From contig NZ_LUVZ01000043.1 of assembly GCF_001593385.1 (NCBI RefSeq), positions 62,001 through 126,000 of the forward strand: DNA of 64,000 nucleotides, written 5' to 3'. The notes below the pieces were generated by a model. That model did not search any database. It was not told where the DNA came from and worked only from the letters and a program-made list of their open reading frames with translations. This stretch comes from Chryseobacterium cucumeris (GTDB taxonomy: Bacteria; Bacteroidota; Bacteroidia; Flavobacteriales; Weeksellaceae). A program made the position numbers and the translations under genes. Positions 1-7,948 of this stretch are shown here, in pieces. Each line of letters begins with the position of its first letter. The stretch's first letter is position 1.

Positions 1-1
1 T

Positions 2-562
2 CACTGGCCGGACAGCACAACGCCTATCTCTGAAACTATGGAAGCGATGGAGTTATTAATCCAGCAAGGAAAAATCCGTACTGCAGGAGTAAGCAACTAC
101 AGTGTAGCTCAAATGGAAGAAGCCAAGAGAACTTTACTACTTGCCAGCAACCAGGTTTCTTACAGCATGCTGAACCGTGCTATTGAAAACGATCTTGTCC
201 CTTATTCTTTAGAAAATAATACAGGAATTATTGTGTACAGCCCAATGGAAAGAGGTCTTTTAACAGGTAAATATTTCAAAGAAAACCAATTAAAAGATAA
301 CGACCATAGAAACGGATATTTCTCTCAGTTTGACCTGAATAAGGTAAAAACTTTCTTAGAAAAAATTGAGCCTATTGCACAGGAAAAAGGAGCCAGCCTT
401 TCGCAACTGGTATTAAGATGGACAACGCTTCAGCCAGCAATCACAGTCGTATTGGCAGGAGCAAGAAATGCCCAGCAGGCCATCGAAAACGCAAAAGCAA
501 TATCTATTGACCTTTCACAGGAAGAATTGAACTTTATCAATTCTGCTTTGAGCGAAATATAA
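2..562 (+). CDS. aldo/keto reductase, C-terminal part (5' end outside window)
   Basis: Last 186 residues of an NAD(P)H-dependent aldo/keto reductase (TIM-barrel carbonyl reductase). The frame is open to the left edge and begins H-W-P-D-S-T-T-P-I, which matches the family's catalytic-His strand, so the ATG at 38 is internal and not the start. Further family marks are the GVSNYS strand, the YSPMERGLLTGKY segment and a C-terminal GARNAQQAIEN stretch, which in this family binds the cofactor phosphate. The substrate cannot be told. The gene ends about 220 bases before the next one with no terminator seen. Confidence 0.93.
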   Translation, partial: HWPDSTTPISETMEAMELLIQQGKIRTAGVSNYSVAQMEEAKRTLLLASNQVSYSMLNRAIENDLVPYSLENNTGIIVYSPMERGLLTGKYFKENQLKDNDHRNGYFSQFDLNKVKTFLEKIEPIAQEKGASLSQLVLRWTTLQPAITVVLAGARNAQQAIENAKAISIDLSQEELNFINSALSEI

Positions 563-646
563 TATAAAGCTGGAAGAAGGAGGCTGGAAGATGGAAGTTA
601 TTGATGTCGGATAACCAATAGATTGGTTTACGATTGAACTTCAACT

Positions 647-671
647 GTCATTCCGACGAAGGAGGAATCTC
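647..671. repeat. short dispersed repeat, GTCATTCYGACGAAGGA type (copy 1)
   Basis: About 25 bases reading GTCATTCCGACGAAGGAGG then AATCTC. It matches the longer element at 9446-9515 with only a few changes and lies in a gene-free stretch, as expected for a short interspersed repeat. Confidence 0.6.
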
Positions 672-782
672 TTTGTTACATGCAGAAAAGTGCATAGAAA
701 CCACCTAATTATCAATACACTAATAGAACTTCCCTCTCCCAGCTTTCTGCTTCCCTCTTTTAACCCCCAAATCTTTTTAAAA

Positions 783-1751
783 ATGAAAAATAATCTGATC
801 AAAATGTTCGGGTTAGCTACGCTATTGACTATCAACAGCATTAGTTTAAAAGCTCAGACACTCGTCAATCCGGAAGACCAATCATGGTATCCTTCGGTTT
901 ACGGTGCGAAAGATGAGATTGGAGCAGCGAATCTATTAACGCCGGAAGTTGTAAAACAGGCACTAGGATTAGTAAAACAGGGCAAAACATTAGCGCTTGC
1001 GGTTCCTATTGATAAAAACCTTCCTGCTTTCAGACACAGAAGTTTCAATTTATACAATATTCAGCCCGGAGAACAGGGCGGAAAAAGCATAGGTCCTAAT
1101 AAATTCACCTTCAATGACGAACTGGTCAACGGATGGACCGGAGTGGGAACACAGCTGAACGGTATCGGACACATTGGTATTGACAATACTTACTATAACG
1201 GAAACAAGGCAACAGATTTCGTAACCGTAGAAGGCGTAAAAAGACTGGGTGTTGAAAAAGTACCCCCTTTCGTTACCCGCGGTGTAGTGCTTGATATGAC
1301 TGCACATTACGGAAAATCAATCGTGCCTGGAGGAACAGAATTTACAGTAGAAGATATTAAATCTGTTTTGAAGAAACAGGAACTTACCTTACGAAAAGGT
1401 GATATCGTTCTTTTCAATACGGGATGGCTTGAATTGATTGGTAAAAACAATCAGCAATTCCTGGAAACAGAACCCGGAATCGGTATGGATGCCGCAAAAT
1501 GGCTTGCCGATCAGGGAATCGTAGCTTTTGGTGGCGACACCTGGGCTTCCGAAGTATATCCTAACCCAAAAAGTAAGGAAGAATTTCCCATCAACCAGTT
1601 TATGCTGGCTAAAAAAGGAATTTATAACCTGGAACTGATAGACAGCCGTCCTTTGGTAAAACAAAAAGTCTGGGAATTTTTATTCGTGCTGGGACAGCCT
1701 TTATATGTAGGTTCTACTCAGGTGAATGTAAACCCTGTGGCTATTTACTAA
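783..1751 (+). CDS. secreted cyclase-family protein (kynurenine formamidase-like fold)
   Basis: 322-residue protein of the cyclase/kynurenine formamidase superfamily, usually metal-dependent hydrolases of amides or lactones. I start at 783 because MKNNLIKMFGLATLLTINSI followed by S-L-K-A-Q is a clean signal peptide; an upstream in-frame start at 690 would only add a non-conserved tail over repeat-derived DNA. The metal motif normally written HxGTHxDxxxH appears in divergent form as GTQLNGIGHIGID, near residues 121-133, and VVLDMTAHYGK lies further on. Export to the periplasm is inferred. Monocistronic between the reductase and a strong terminator. The substrate is unknown; the altered first His suggests a subfamily of its own. 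Confidence 0.8.
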   Translation: MKNNLIKMFGLATLLTINSISLKAQTLVNPEDQSWYPSVYGAKDEIGAANLLTPEVVKQALGLVKQGKTLALAVPIDKNLPAFRHRSFNLYNIQPGEQGGKSIGPNKFTFNDELVNGWTGVGTQLNGIGHIGIDNTYYNGNKATDFVTVEGVKRLGVEKVPPFVTRGVVLDMTAHYGKSIVPGGTEFTVEDIKSVLKKQELTLRKGDIVLFNTGWLELIGKNNQQFLETEPGIGMDAAKWLADQGIVAFGGDTWASEVYPNPKSKEEFPINQFMLAKKGIYNLELIDSRPLVKQKVWEFLFVLGQPLYVGSTQVNVNPVAIY

Positions 1752-1885
1752 TTTAATTATTAGAAATATAACCCGAGAAACGAAGAGACAATGTAATTCC
1801 GGTTTAAAAAATAAAATGAACCAAAAAATTTATTTTTAGAATTAATACCCGAACCCTGTTACACTGTCACTTTGCATCTTACATT

Positions 1886-1923
1886 AAAACGGCCTTTCAA
1901 AAATTTGAAAGGCCGTTTTTTTT
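1886..1923 (+). terminator. intrinsic terminator after the cyclase gene
   Basis: Perfect 12-bp stem (CGGCCTTTCAAA at 1890-1901 with its complement at 1904-1915), a 2-base loop and eight T. The flanking A-run could make it work weakly for the converging AhpD-like gene too. Confidence 0.9.
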
Positions 1924-1989
1924 AATAAAATAAATATCCATAGATAATACAGTCTTCATCAACTTTTATCCTCCATCTTCCTGACTTCC

Positions 1990-2433
1990 CTATTTTGCAA
2001 TCGGAAGATGAGTACTTACTGCAATTCTGTTCCAGGCATTGATCGTAATGATCGCCATGATAATCTGAGCGATCTGGTTATCATCAAAGAAAGACTTCGC
2101 TTTCTGATATGTTTCTTCGGTTAAACCTTTATCGCTGATCAGCGTAATTTCTTCCGTCATAGCCAACAGCACCTGCTCTTCTTCAGTGAAAAATTCTTTT
2201 GCTTCTGTCCATCCGTTCAGAATAAAAATTCTTTGAGGATTTTCTCCGTATTTGATGGCATCTTTGGTATGCATATCAAGACAGAAAGCACATTTATTGA
2301 TCTGTGAAGCTCTGATCTTAATCAGTTCCTTCTGAATGTGTGTTAAAGAAATCGTTTGTAAATACCCTTCCAATCCCAGCATAGCTTTATAGGCTGCTGA
2401 ATCTACTGTTGCAATATTTAATCTTGCGCTCAT
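1990..2433 (-). CDS. AhpD-like / carboxymuconolactone decarboxylase family protein
   Basis: 147 residues of the AhpD-like alkylhydroperoxidase/CMD fold. The redox pair CAFCLDMH (C48, C51, H55) is the conserved CxxC...H active site of thiol peroxidase members, so a peroxide- or disulfide-handling role is more likely than lactone decarboxylation. It is the last gene of a minus-strand group, four bases after the DoxX gene, with the Crp/Fnr regulator upstream. Such CMD-DoxX pairs are common in soil bacteria and usually linked to oxidative or thiol stress; that link is inference here. Confidence 0.9.
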   Translation of the reverse strand: MSARLNIATVDSAAYKAMLGLEGYLQTISLTHIQKELIKIRASQINKCAFCLDMHTKDAIKYGENPQRIFILNGWTEAKEFFTEEEQVLLAMTEEITLISDKGLTEETYQKAKSFFDDNQIAQIIMAIITINAWNRIAVSTHLPIAK

Positions 2434-2437
2434 AATA

Positions 2438-2872
2438 TTATATTTTTTTGGTTAATTGATCTATATTTAAAGAATAATGCTGCTGTACCGCCAGTAAAAG
2501 TGCTGCTGCACTTCCCACCCATACGGAATAGTTCAGTGGAGCTTTTGGTCCCGATGCGATGGTCATGGATATCGCAAAAATTAACAGCAGGATACTGCTT
2601 CCGTAGGCCGCAATTCTTGTTTTAAATCCAAAAATCAGCATCAAAGGAAAAAGAATTTCTAAAAAGGTAGCGGCATACGCTGAAACCGTACTTAAAGCTT
2701 CCGGAAGAAAAAAGGTAAGCTGTCTTGTATATTCTTTAAAACGCTCCATGTTTCCCCATGATGAATTTTCTTTACTCCACCATCCGAACCTGTCTGCCAC
2801 CGCAGAAAGCATCGTAACGGCAAGAGCCAGTCTTAAAAAAAGTTGCGGAAATTGATTTTTTTGATCTGTCAT
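2438..2872 (-). CDS. DoxX family membrane protein
   Basis: 144-residue protein with four predicted hydrophobic helices (about residues 10-25, 60-82, 88-107, 112-130), typical of DoxX. DoxX proteins sit in the inner membrane and act in redox complexes or lipid-linked processes; the exact role is unknown. The FLEILFPLMLIFGFKTRIAAYGS segment is family-like (given here only as position about 70-92). It is probably co-transcribed with the downstream AhpD-like gene (4-base gap) and possibly with the Crp/Fnr gene 63 bases upstream. Confidence 0.88.
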   Translation of the reverse strand: MTDQKNQFPQLFLRLALAVTMLSAVADRFGWWSKENSSWGNMERFKEYTRQLTFFLPEALSTVSAYAATFLEILFPLMLIFGFKTRIAAYGSSILLLIFAISMTIASGPKAPLNYSVWVGSAAALLLAVQQHYSLNIDQLTKKI

Positions 2873-2935
2873 TGCATTTGCTTTTAATCACATGACAAAT
2901 TTCCGGCTTATGATCCGTAAAAAACTTAAACTGGT

Positions 2936-3508
2936 TTAAGATCGTAATTTTGCTCTGATTTCACTCAGATATTCCGGAGTAAGATTCAAAAATGAGGCAA
3001 TCAGATATTGAGGAATCCTTTGAATAAACCACGGATACAATGTACTGAAATGCATATAAAGTTCTTCTCTGGACATCTCATATAAATAACGGATTCTGCG
3101 TTCCGCAGCAGCATATGCCCGCTGATAGATCATGCGGAAATACCTTTCCATAATAGGATGCTTTTGTAATAATTCTTCCTGGCGCTCCAGATCAATCACC
3201 AAAACGGAAGAAGGTTCTACCGCCTGTATAGAAAAGTTAGTTTGTATCTGCCTTTCGTAAGAAAATGTATCTGTAATCCACCAGTTTTCAATGGCAAATT
3301 CCGTCGTCTGCTCTACTCCTTTTTCATTGATAAAAAACTTTCTCAGACATCCTTTCACTACAAAATACATGGTCCGGCATACTTCACCTTCCAGCACCAG
3401 ATTTTGCTTCTTTTTAACATCCATTACCTCAAAAAATGATACAATAGAAGTATATTCTTCGTCAGTTACCGTAATAAATTTGTTTAAATGTGATTTGAAT
3501 GAATCCAT
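2936..3508 (-). CDS. Crp/Fnr family transcriptional regulator
   Basis: 190 residues: N-terminal cyclic-nucleotide-binding-type beta barrel (about 20-125; VKGCLRKFF and ENWWITD are typical of flavobacterial members), a dimer helix, then a short C-terminal helix-turn-helix (LIASFLNLTPEYLSEIRAKL). Flavobacterial proteins of this subfamily usually lack the full cAMP contact set, so the ligand is unknown. It sits directly upstream of the DoxX and AhpD-like genes on the same strand and may control them. The HTH is shorter than in E. coli Crp, normal for this group. Confidence 0.9.
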   Translation of the reverse strand: MDSFKSHLNKFITVTDEEYTSIVSFFEVMDVKKKQNLVLEGEVCRTMYFVVKGCLRKFFINEKGVEQTTEFAIENWWITDTFSYERQIQTNFSIQAVEPSSVLVIDLERQEELLQKHPIMERYFRMIYQRAYAAAERRIRYLYEMSREELYMHFSTLYPWFIQRIPQYLIASFLNLTPEYLSEIRAKLRS

Positions 3509-3524
3509 TGTAAGATTTAATACT

Positions 3525-3556
3525 CAAACTTAACTTTATTTTTTTAGTTTTACAAT
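3525..3556 (-). promoter_or_regulatory. promoter of the Crp/Fnr gene
   Basis: On the minus strand the -7 box TAAGTTTG (plus 3525-3532) fits TAnnTTTG; an ATTG lies 20 bases upstream (3553-3556) as -33. The box ends 16 bases before the start codon. Confidence 0.6.
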
Positions 3557-3573
3557 GAGAAAAATATTGAATC

Positions 3574-3939
3574 ATGGAAATCGTTGCTAAAATTCTGATC
3601 GCTGTCGTTGCACTGGAACATCTTTATATACTTTGGATGGAAATGTTCGCATGGGAAACCAAGGGAAAGGAAGTTTTTAAAGCAGCTCTCCCTCCGGAAA
3701 TGTTTAAACCAACGAAAGGACTTGCTGCCAACCAGGGACTTTACAATGGTTTTCTGGCTGCCGGACTGATCTGGTCATTCCTGATTAAAGATCCGCAATG
3801 GCAGACCAATGTGGCATTATTCTTTTTAGGATGTGTAGCTGTAGCCGGAATCTATGGAGCCATTTCTGCCACTAAAAAAATATTTTTCGTTCAGGCTTTA
3901 CCAGCTATCCTTGCCATTATTGCTGTTTTATTGAAATAA
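3574..3939 (+). CDS. DUF1304 family membrane protein
   Basis: 121 residues, four hydrophobic helices (about 3-22, 55-72, 78-96, 102-119). The EHLYILWMEMFAWET motif near residues 15-29 and the ANQGLYNGFLA motif (residues 53-63) define DUF1304. The function of this inner-membrane family is unknown. It stands divergent from the Crp/Fnr gene, sharing a short AT-rich region of 65 bases, so the regulator could act on it; no operator is evident. Confidence 0.88.
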   Translation: MEIVAKILIAVVALEHLYILWMEMFAWETKGKEVFKAALPPEMFKPTKGLAANQGLYNGFLAAGLIWSFLIKDPQWQTNVALFFLGCVAVAGIYGAISATKKIFFVQALPAILAIIAVLLK

Positions 3940-4083
3940 TCTTACAGCTTAACTTTTAAAATAATTACCTTATTTATCTTTTAACTTTAATGATAAGAGA
4001 AAATTCGTCATGAATCACCTCTTTTAAATAGTATTGAAAATCAAAAACTTACATACGTAAAAATCCATTTAATATAAAATTCG

Positions 4084-4091
4084 TAAATTTG
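4084..4091 (+). promoter_or_regulatory. TAnnTTTG box before the proVWX leader
   Basis: TAAATTTG matches the Bacteroidota -7 element. No good -33 TTTG is seen. It is the only such box in this gap, so it is the best candidate promoter for proVWX, giving a leader of roughly 365 bases. Confidence 0.45.
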
Positions 4092-4097
4092 CACCGT

Positions 4098-4327
4098 CAT
4101 AAAAAATTGATATACAGTTTTTTGATGCTGGCAAGCATTTTGATGAAATGTAGCCATTCAAGTTGTTCAGTACACATATCTGTAATTACCTCATCAGTAA
4201 TTTAATTGTAGAATCTATGTAAAAGATCAGTTTCTTTTTACATAATACACTCTTTTTCTAGAGTATAATCTATTGAAATATTTAAAATAAACATAAGGCC
4301 AGTAGGTCTTTATGCTGTTATTTTTTT
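4098..4327 (+). ncRNA. possible small RNA or attenuated leader transcript
   Basis: If transcription starts just after 4091, it would meet a hairpin at 4292-4314 (CATAA, a bulged T, then four more pairs around AGTA) followed by a T-run at 4319-4327. That gives a product of about 230 bases. I do not recognise the RNA family. The arrangement could equally be an attenuator ahead of proV. Confidence 0.25.
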
Positions 4328-4463
4328 GTTTAAAGCTTTTATCACTAAAGGCTTAGCAAATTATTTTATCCTATCATCAACAGCAGAACAACAAAAGCTA
4401 AATGTATATAATGAATTGGTGTACAATTTTTTATATCAAATTATTAATTGAAAAATTCTGAAT

Positions 4464-5714
4464 ATGGAAAAAAATGAAAACACTAGAAAAGTAAAACTTA
4501 AAGTGGAAGACCTGACCATCATCTTTGGTAAAAACAAAGAAAAAGCACAGGAACTTCTGGATAAAGGTTTTTCCAAAAAGGAAATTCTTGAAAAAACAGG
4601 CTGCACCATAGGAATCAACAAAGCCAGTTTTGAAATTTATGAAGGAGAATTCTTTGTGATCATGGGACTTTCGGGAAGCGGAAAATCTACTTTACTGCGT
4701 TGCCTTAACAGACTGAATGAACCCACTTCAGGAAAAGTATTCATCAATGACGATGATATTACCAGTAAAAACAACAAGGAACTTTTACAAGTAAGAAGAA
4801 CGGAAATGAGTATGGTATTTCAGAAATTCGGATTACTTCCCCATCATACAATTCTTGACAATGCTGGTTTCGGATTAGAAATAAGAGGAGAAGACAAAGC
4901 TTCACGCGATAAAAAAGCACAGAAAGCATTGGACATCGTCGGATTAACCGGCTTTGAAAACCAATATCCTTCCCAACTTTCCGGAGGAATGCAGCAGAGA
5001 GTAGGATTGGCAAGAGCACTGGCAAACGACCCTGAAGTTCTGCTTATGGATGAAGCCTTTTCCGCACTGGACCCATTGATAAAATCTGAAATGCAGGATC
5101 AGCTGCTTGAACTGCAGAATACGTTGCAAAAAACCATAGTCTTTATTACCCATGATCTGGACGAAGCCATTAAAATCGGAGACCGCATCGTCATCATGAA
5201 AGATGGTGTCATAGAACAGATAGGAACTGCTGAAGATATTCTGACCAATCCGGCAAGCGATTATGTAAAAGCGTTCGTAGAGAAAGTAGACCGTAAAACG
5301 ATTATTACTGCCAGATCTTTAATGTTTGACAAAGCGACAGTGGTACGTTTCAGAAAAGACGGTCCTGAAGGCGCTTTAAGAAAAATGAGAGCCACGGGAT
5401 TAGAAAACTTGCCAGTGGTAGATTTTCAAAATAAATTTCTGGGTTTTGTAACCCTTAATGATGTGGTCCGCATTGCCAGAAAGAAAGAACCTACGGTAGA
5501 ATCTATTATCAACAGCAATGTTCCTTCGGTTTATCCTGAAGTAACTGTAGAAGAAATGCTGCCGCTGATCTCTGAAAATAAATCATCCATCGCTGTAATT
5601 GATGAAGACAATAAATTTTTAGGTCTTGTCACTCAGTTATCACTGGTCATAGAAGCGACCAAATTTAACGAAGAAGAGATTATTGAATTAAAAGAAATCG
5701 CAAACAACCAATAA
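4464..5714 (+). CDS. proV: glycine betaine/proline ABC transporter ATPase with CBS pair
   Basis: 416 residues, ATP-hydrolysing subunit of an OpuA/ProU-type osmoprotectant importer. It has the family's N-terminal extension (KNKEKAQELLDKGFSKKE), Walker A GLSGSGKST at 68-76, signature LSGGMQQR near 173-180, Walker B LLMDEA, and H-loop ITHD. Residues about 275-410 form two CBS domains, which in OpuA proteins sense ionic strength or nucleotides. The three genes proV-proW-proX follow each other with 1-base gaps, so they are one operon. The long leader upstream suggests extra control. The substrate (glycine betaine, perhaps proline or choline) is assigned by family. Confidence 0.96.
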   Translation: MEKNENTRKVKLKVEDLTIIFGKNKEKAQELLDKGFSKKEILEKTGCTIGINKASFEIYEGEFFVIMGLSGSGKSTLLRCLNRLNEPTSGKVFINDDDITSKNNKELLQVRRTEMSMVFQKFGLLPHHTILDNAGFGLEIRGEDKASRDKKAQKALDIVGLTGFENQYPSQLSGGMQQRVGLARALANDPEVLLMDEAFSALDPLIKSEMQDQLLELQNTLQKTIVFITHDLDEAIKIGDRIVIMKDGVIEQIGTAEDILTNPASDYVKAFVEKVDRKTIITARSLMFDKATVVRFRKDGPEGALRKMRATGLENLPVVDFQNKFLGFVTLNDVVRIARKKEPTVESIINSNVPSVYPEVTVEEMLPLISENKSSIAVIDEDNKFLGLVTQLSLVIEATKFNEEEIIELKEIANNQ

Positions 5715-5715
5715 G

Positions 5716-6543
5716 ATGAATAAAACTATAGATATAGGTCAATATGTAGAAACTGCAATCAATTGGCTCACAGAAAACGGAAAACCTGTATTTGATGTCA
5801 TAAAGCATCTGGGAAATTCCTCTATTATGGGGATTGAATGGGTTTTAACAAACACTCCTTTTTATGTAATCATTCTCTTTTTTACCCTGCTGGCACTATG
5901 GAAAGCCGGAAAAGGCATTGCTGTAGTAACGGCTGCCGGATTAAGTTTAATATTTTTAATGGGATTATGGAAAGAAACCATGGAAACGATGGCTCTGATC
6001 TTTGTCTCCACCATTACCGCCCTTATTCTTTCTATTCCGCTTGGAATTTTAGCAGCGAAAAGCAAAATAGCTGACAAAATCATTCGTCCTTTACTGGATC
6101 TGATGCAGACTATGCCCGCATTTGTCTATCTGATCCCGGCTGTACTATTTTTCAGTATCGGTAAAGTACCGGGTGCTTTTGCAACGATTATTTTCGCCAT
6201 GCCGCCAGCAGTTCGATTAACGACACTGGGAATTGAAGCCGTTCCGAAAGATATTGTGGAGGCTGCCAGAGCTTTTGGTGCCACCAACCGTCAGATTCTG
6301 TTCAAAGTAGAGCTTCCTTTAGCGATGAAAACGATTTTAACAGGGATTAATCAAACCATATTGTTATCCTTATCCATGGTTGTTATTGCCGGAATGATTG
6401 CTGCAGGCGGTTTAGGAGAGAAAGTACTGGAAGGAATTAATAATCTGGATATCGGATTAGGATTTGAAAGTGGTTTATCCGTAGTGATATTGGCCATTAT
6501 CCTCGACCGTATTACTCAGGGATTTGTAAAGAAAAAGCAATAA
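5716..6543 (+). CDS. proW: glycine betaine/proline ABC transporter permease
   Basis: 275-residue integral membrane permease with the BPD-type fold. The segment from about residue 178, EAARAFGATNRQILFKVELP, is the EAA loop that docks onto the ATPase. Several hydrophobic helices precede and follow it (about 47-67, 72-92, 93-115, 130-150, 205-225, 250-268). The length is that of a single-domain ProW rather than the OpuAB-C fusion, and the binding protein is encoded separately just downstream. It starts one base after the proV stop and is translationally close to proX. Confidence 0.95.
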   Translation: MNKTIDIGQYVETAINWLTENGKPVFDVIKHLGNSSIMGIEWVLTNTPFYVIILFFTLLALWKAGKGIAVVTAAGLSLIFLMGLWKETMETMALIFVSTITALILSIPLGILAAKSKIADKIIRPLLDLMQTMPAFVYLIPAVLFFSIGKVPGAFATIIFAMPPAVRLTTLGIEAVPKDIVEAARAFGATNRQILFKVELPLAMKTILTGINQTILLSLSMVVIAGMIAAGGLGEKVLEGINNLDIGLGFESGLSVVILAIILDRITQGFVKKKQ

Positions 6544-6544
6544 G

Positions 6545-7399
6545 ATGAAACAATTTAAATATCTGTTTTTGCCCGTTTTAATGTTACTATTTACAGCATT
6601 AAGTTCGTGTGAAAACATAAAAAACTCAAAATACATTACCATCGGAATGGTAGATGGCTGGGCGGAAGATGTTGCGATGACGCATGTTGCAAAAGCCATT
6701 CTGGACGAGCAGGGATATCACGTTATTATCCAAAAAGCCTCTACGGATATGATTCTGGCTTCGATGAATAATGAAGATACAGACCTTTTCATGGGAGTCT
6801 GGCTTCCTTACACTCATGCGAAAAAGCTTGCTAAATTTCCTGGGCTGACTCATCTTGGAACCAATTATGACAACGGTCGTATAGGATTAGTTGTACCTGA
6901 ATACGTTCCTGTTAACTCCATTGAAGAGCTCAATCACAATAAAAATCAGTTCAATCAAAGAATCATTGGAATTGAAAAAGGAGCAGGATTAACCACCGGA
7001 ACGGATAAAGCAATTATTGACTATAAACTGGATTATCATCAGATTAACTCTTCTACCATTGCCATGATCACCGAATTACAGAACGCTATCCAACGTAAAG
7101 AATGGATTGTGGTAACCGGATGGCAGCCCCACTGGATGTTCGGAAAAATGAAGCTTAAATTTCTTGATGATCCTCAAAAGATATATGGTGAAGCAGAACA
7201 GATTAAAACTTACTCCAGAAAAAGCTTTGCAAAAGATCATCCTGAGCTGGCCAAATTCTTTTCAAAACTCCATTTTGATGATGAAAATATGTCTGATCTT
7301 TTAATGAAAATGGAACAGAGTAAAGATAAAGAAGCCACCGCCAAAGAATGGGTGAAAGATCACGCTGAGCTTGTACAGTCGTGGTTAAATAAAAATTAA
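6545..7399 (+). CDS. proX: glycine betaine-binding lipoprotein
   Basis: 284-residue substrate-binding protein of the OpuAC family. A lipoprotein signal peptide ends LSSC (Cys22), so it is anchored to a membrane by lipid. Aromatic residues expected to cage the quaternary amine are visible in DGWAED, GVWLPYTH and GWQPHWM. The fold has two lobes. It closes the proVWX operon and is followed by a strong terminator. Substrate specificity among betaine, choline and proline cannot be fixed by eye. Confidence 0.94.
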   Translation: MKQFKYLFLPVLMLLFTALSSCENIKNSKYITIGMVDGWAEDVAMTHVAKAILDEQGYHVIIQKASTDMILASMNNEDTDLFMGVWLPYTHAKKLAKFPGLTHLGTNYDNGRIGLVVPEYVPVNSIEELNHNKNQFNQRIIGIEKGAGLTTGTDKAIIDYKLDYHQINSSTIAMITELQNAIQRKEWIVVTGWQPHWMFGKMKLKFLDDPQKIYGEAEQIKTYSRKSFAKDHPELAKFFSKLHFDDENMSDLLMKMEQSKDKEATAKEWVKDHAELVQSWLNKN

Positions 7400-7424
7400 C
7401 AAAAAGATACTTCTTGATAGTATG

Positions 7425-7463
7425 AAAAATCCTCAACCTTAATCCGGTCTGAGGATTTTTTTT
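7425..7463. terminator. bidirectional terminator between proX and the HxlR gene
   Basis: 11-bp stem (AAAAATCCTCA at 7425-7435, complement at 7450-7460) with T-runs on both strands. It serves proX on plus and the convergent regulator on minus. Confidence 0.9.
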
Positions 7464-7466
7464 GAT

Positions 7467-7856
7467 CTATTGTTCCGAAGAATTCATTGATTCTTTGATC
7501 TTTTCCCGATGAATGATCCCCCAATTCACCAATGTTTCTGTCACCGGAAATACAGATTTTCCATATTCGGTCACCGCATAAGTTACCGTAATCGGCTTTG
7601 TATCCTGAATGGTTCTTGTGATCAGGAGATTCGTTTCAAGTTCTTTTAATTCTTTACTCAACATTTTCGCAGAGATACCTTCTATACTGCGTTCCAGCTT
7701 TTTAAAATGGATCATCTGATTAGGTCTGTTCGTCAGATACCGTAAAATCATCAGTTTCCATTTCCCTCCTAAAACATCCAGACTGTCCCGCATCGCGAAC
7801 AATTCTTCGGTACAGCTTGCTTCTCTTTCGATACCGTTTTCAATGATTTTTGCCAT
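7467..7856 (-). CDS. HxlR family winged-helix regulator
   Basis: 129-residue MarR-like winged-helix protein of the HxlR family. I start at MAKIIENGIE (7856) because the ten codons above it run into the operator palindrome and are not conserved in the family. The family cysteine (C15) sits before DVLGGKWKLMILRYL, the first helices; the recognition helix falls in EGISAKMLSKELKELE. HxlR proteins often sense electrophiles or aldehydes through this Cys. It is divergent from an MDR oxidoreductase, its likely target, with palindromes in between (7871-7900). Confidence 0.93.
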   Translation of the reverse strand: MAKIIENGIEREASCTEELFAMRDSLDVLGGKWKLMILRYLTNRPNQMIHFKKLERSIEGISAKMLSKELKELETNLLITRTIQDTKPITVTYAVTEYGKSVFPVTETLVNWGIIHREKIKESMNSSEQ

Positions 7857-7870
7857 AATAGTTTCATGAA

Positions 7871-7900
7871 GGTAACTAGTTACCATTGGTTAACTAGTAG
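7871..7900. promoter_or_regulatory. paired operator for the HxlR regulator
   Basis: A perfect 14-bp palindrome GGTAACTAGTTACC (7871-7884) and, three bases on, the related GGTTAACTAGTAG (7888-7900); both share TAACTAGT. They lie downstream of the regulator's own -7 box (minus strand, 7901-7908) and upstream of the oxidoreductase -7 box (7923-7930), as expected for an autoregulated divergent operator. Confidence 0.7.
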
Positions 7901-7908
7901 CAAATATA
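7901..7908 (-). promoter_or_regulatory. -7 box of the HxlR gene
   Basis: On minus this reads TATATTTG, a full TAnnTTTG match. Transcription would begin within or next to the operator, consistent with self-repression. Confidence 0.55.
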
Positions 7909-7922
7909 AACTATTCTCGCTT

Positions 7923-7930
7923 TACATTTG
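7923..7930 (+). promoter_or_regulatory. -7 box of the MDR oxidoreductase gene
   Basis: TACATTTG, a full TAnnTTTG match, 18 bases before the ATG at 7949. It fixes that ATG over the in-frame TTG at 7928, which lies inside the box. Confidence 0.6.
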
Positions 7931-7948
7931 TGTATCAAATTAACAATA

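Larger units (their letters stand above)
3940..4463 (+). other. 524-base gene-free region: long structured leader of proVWX
   Basis: No credible ORF. It holds a TAnnTTTG box (4084-4091), a hairpin with a T-run (4292-4327), a 7-bp hairpin (4335-4352) and a stretch that could pair back to the T-run side (4313-4319 with 4379-4385). Taken together this could be a regulated 5' leader of about 365 bases, or a separate small RNA gene before proV. Confidence 0.45.

Noticed and set aside
690..782. Upstream in-frame start of the cyclase-family gene
   Set aside because: The extra residues follow intergenic repeat DNA and hide the signal peptide that begins at 783.
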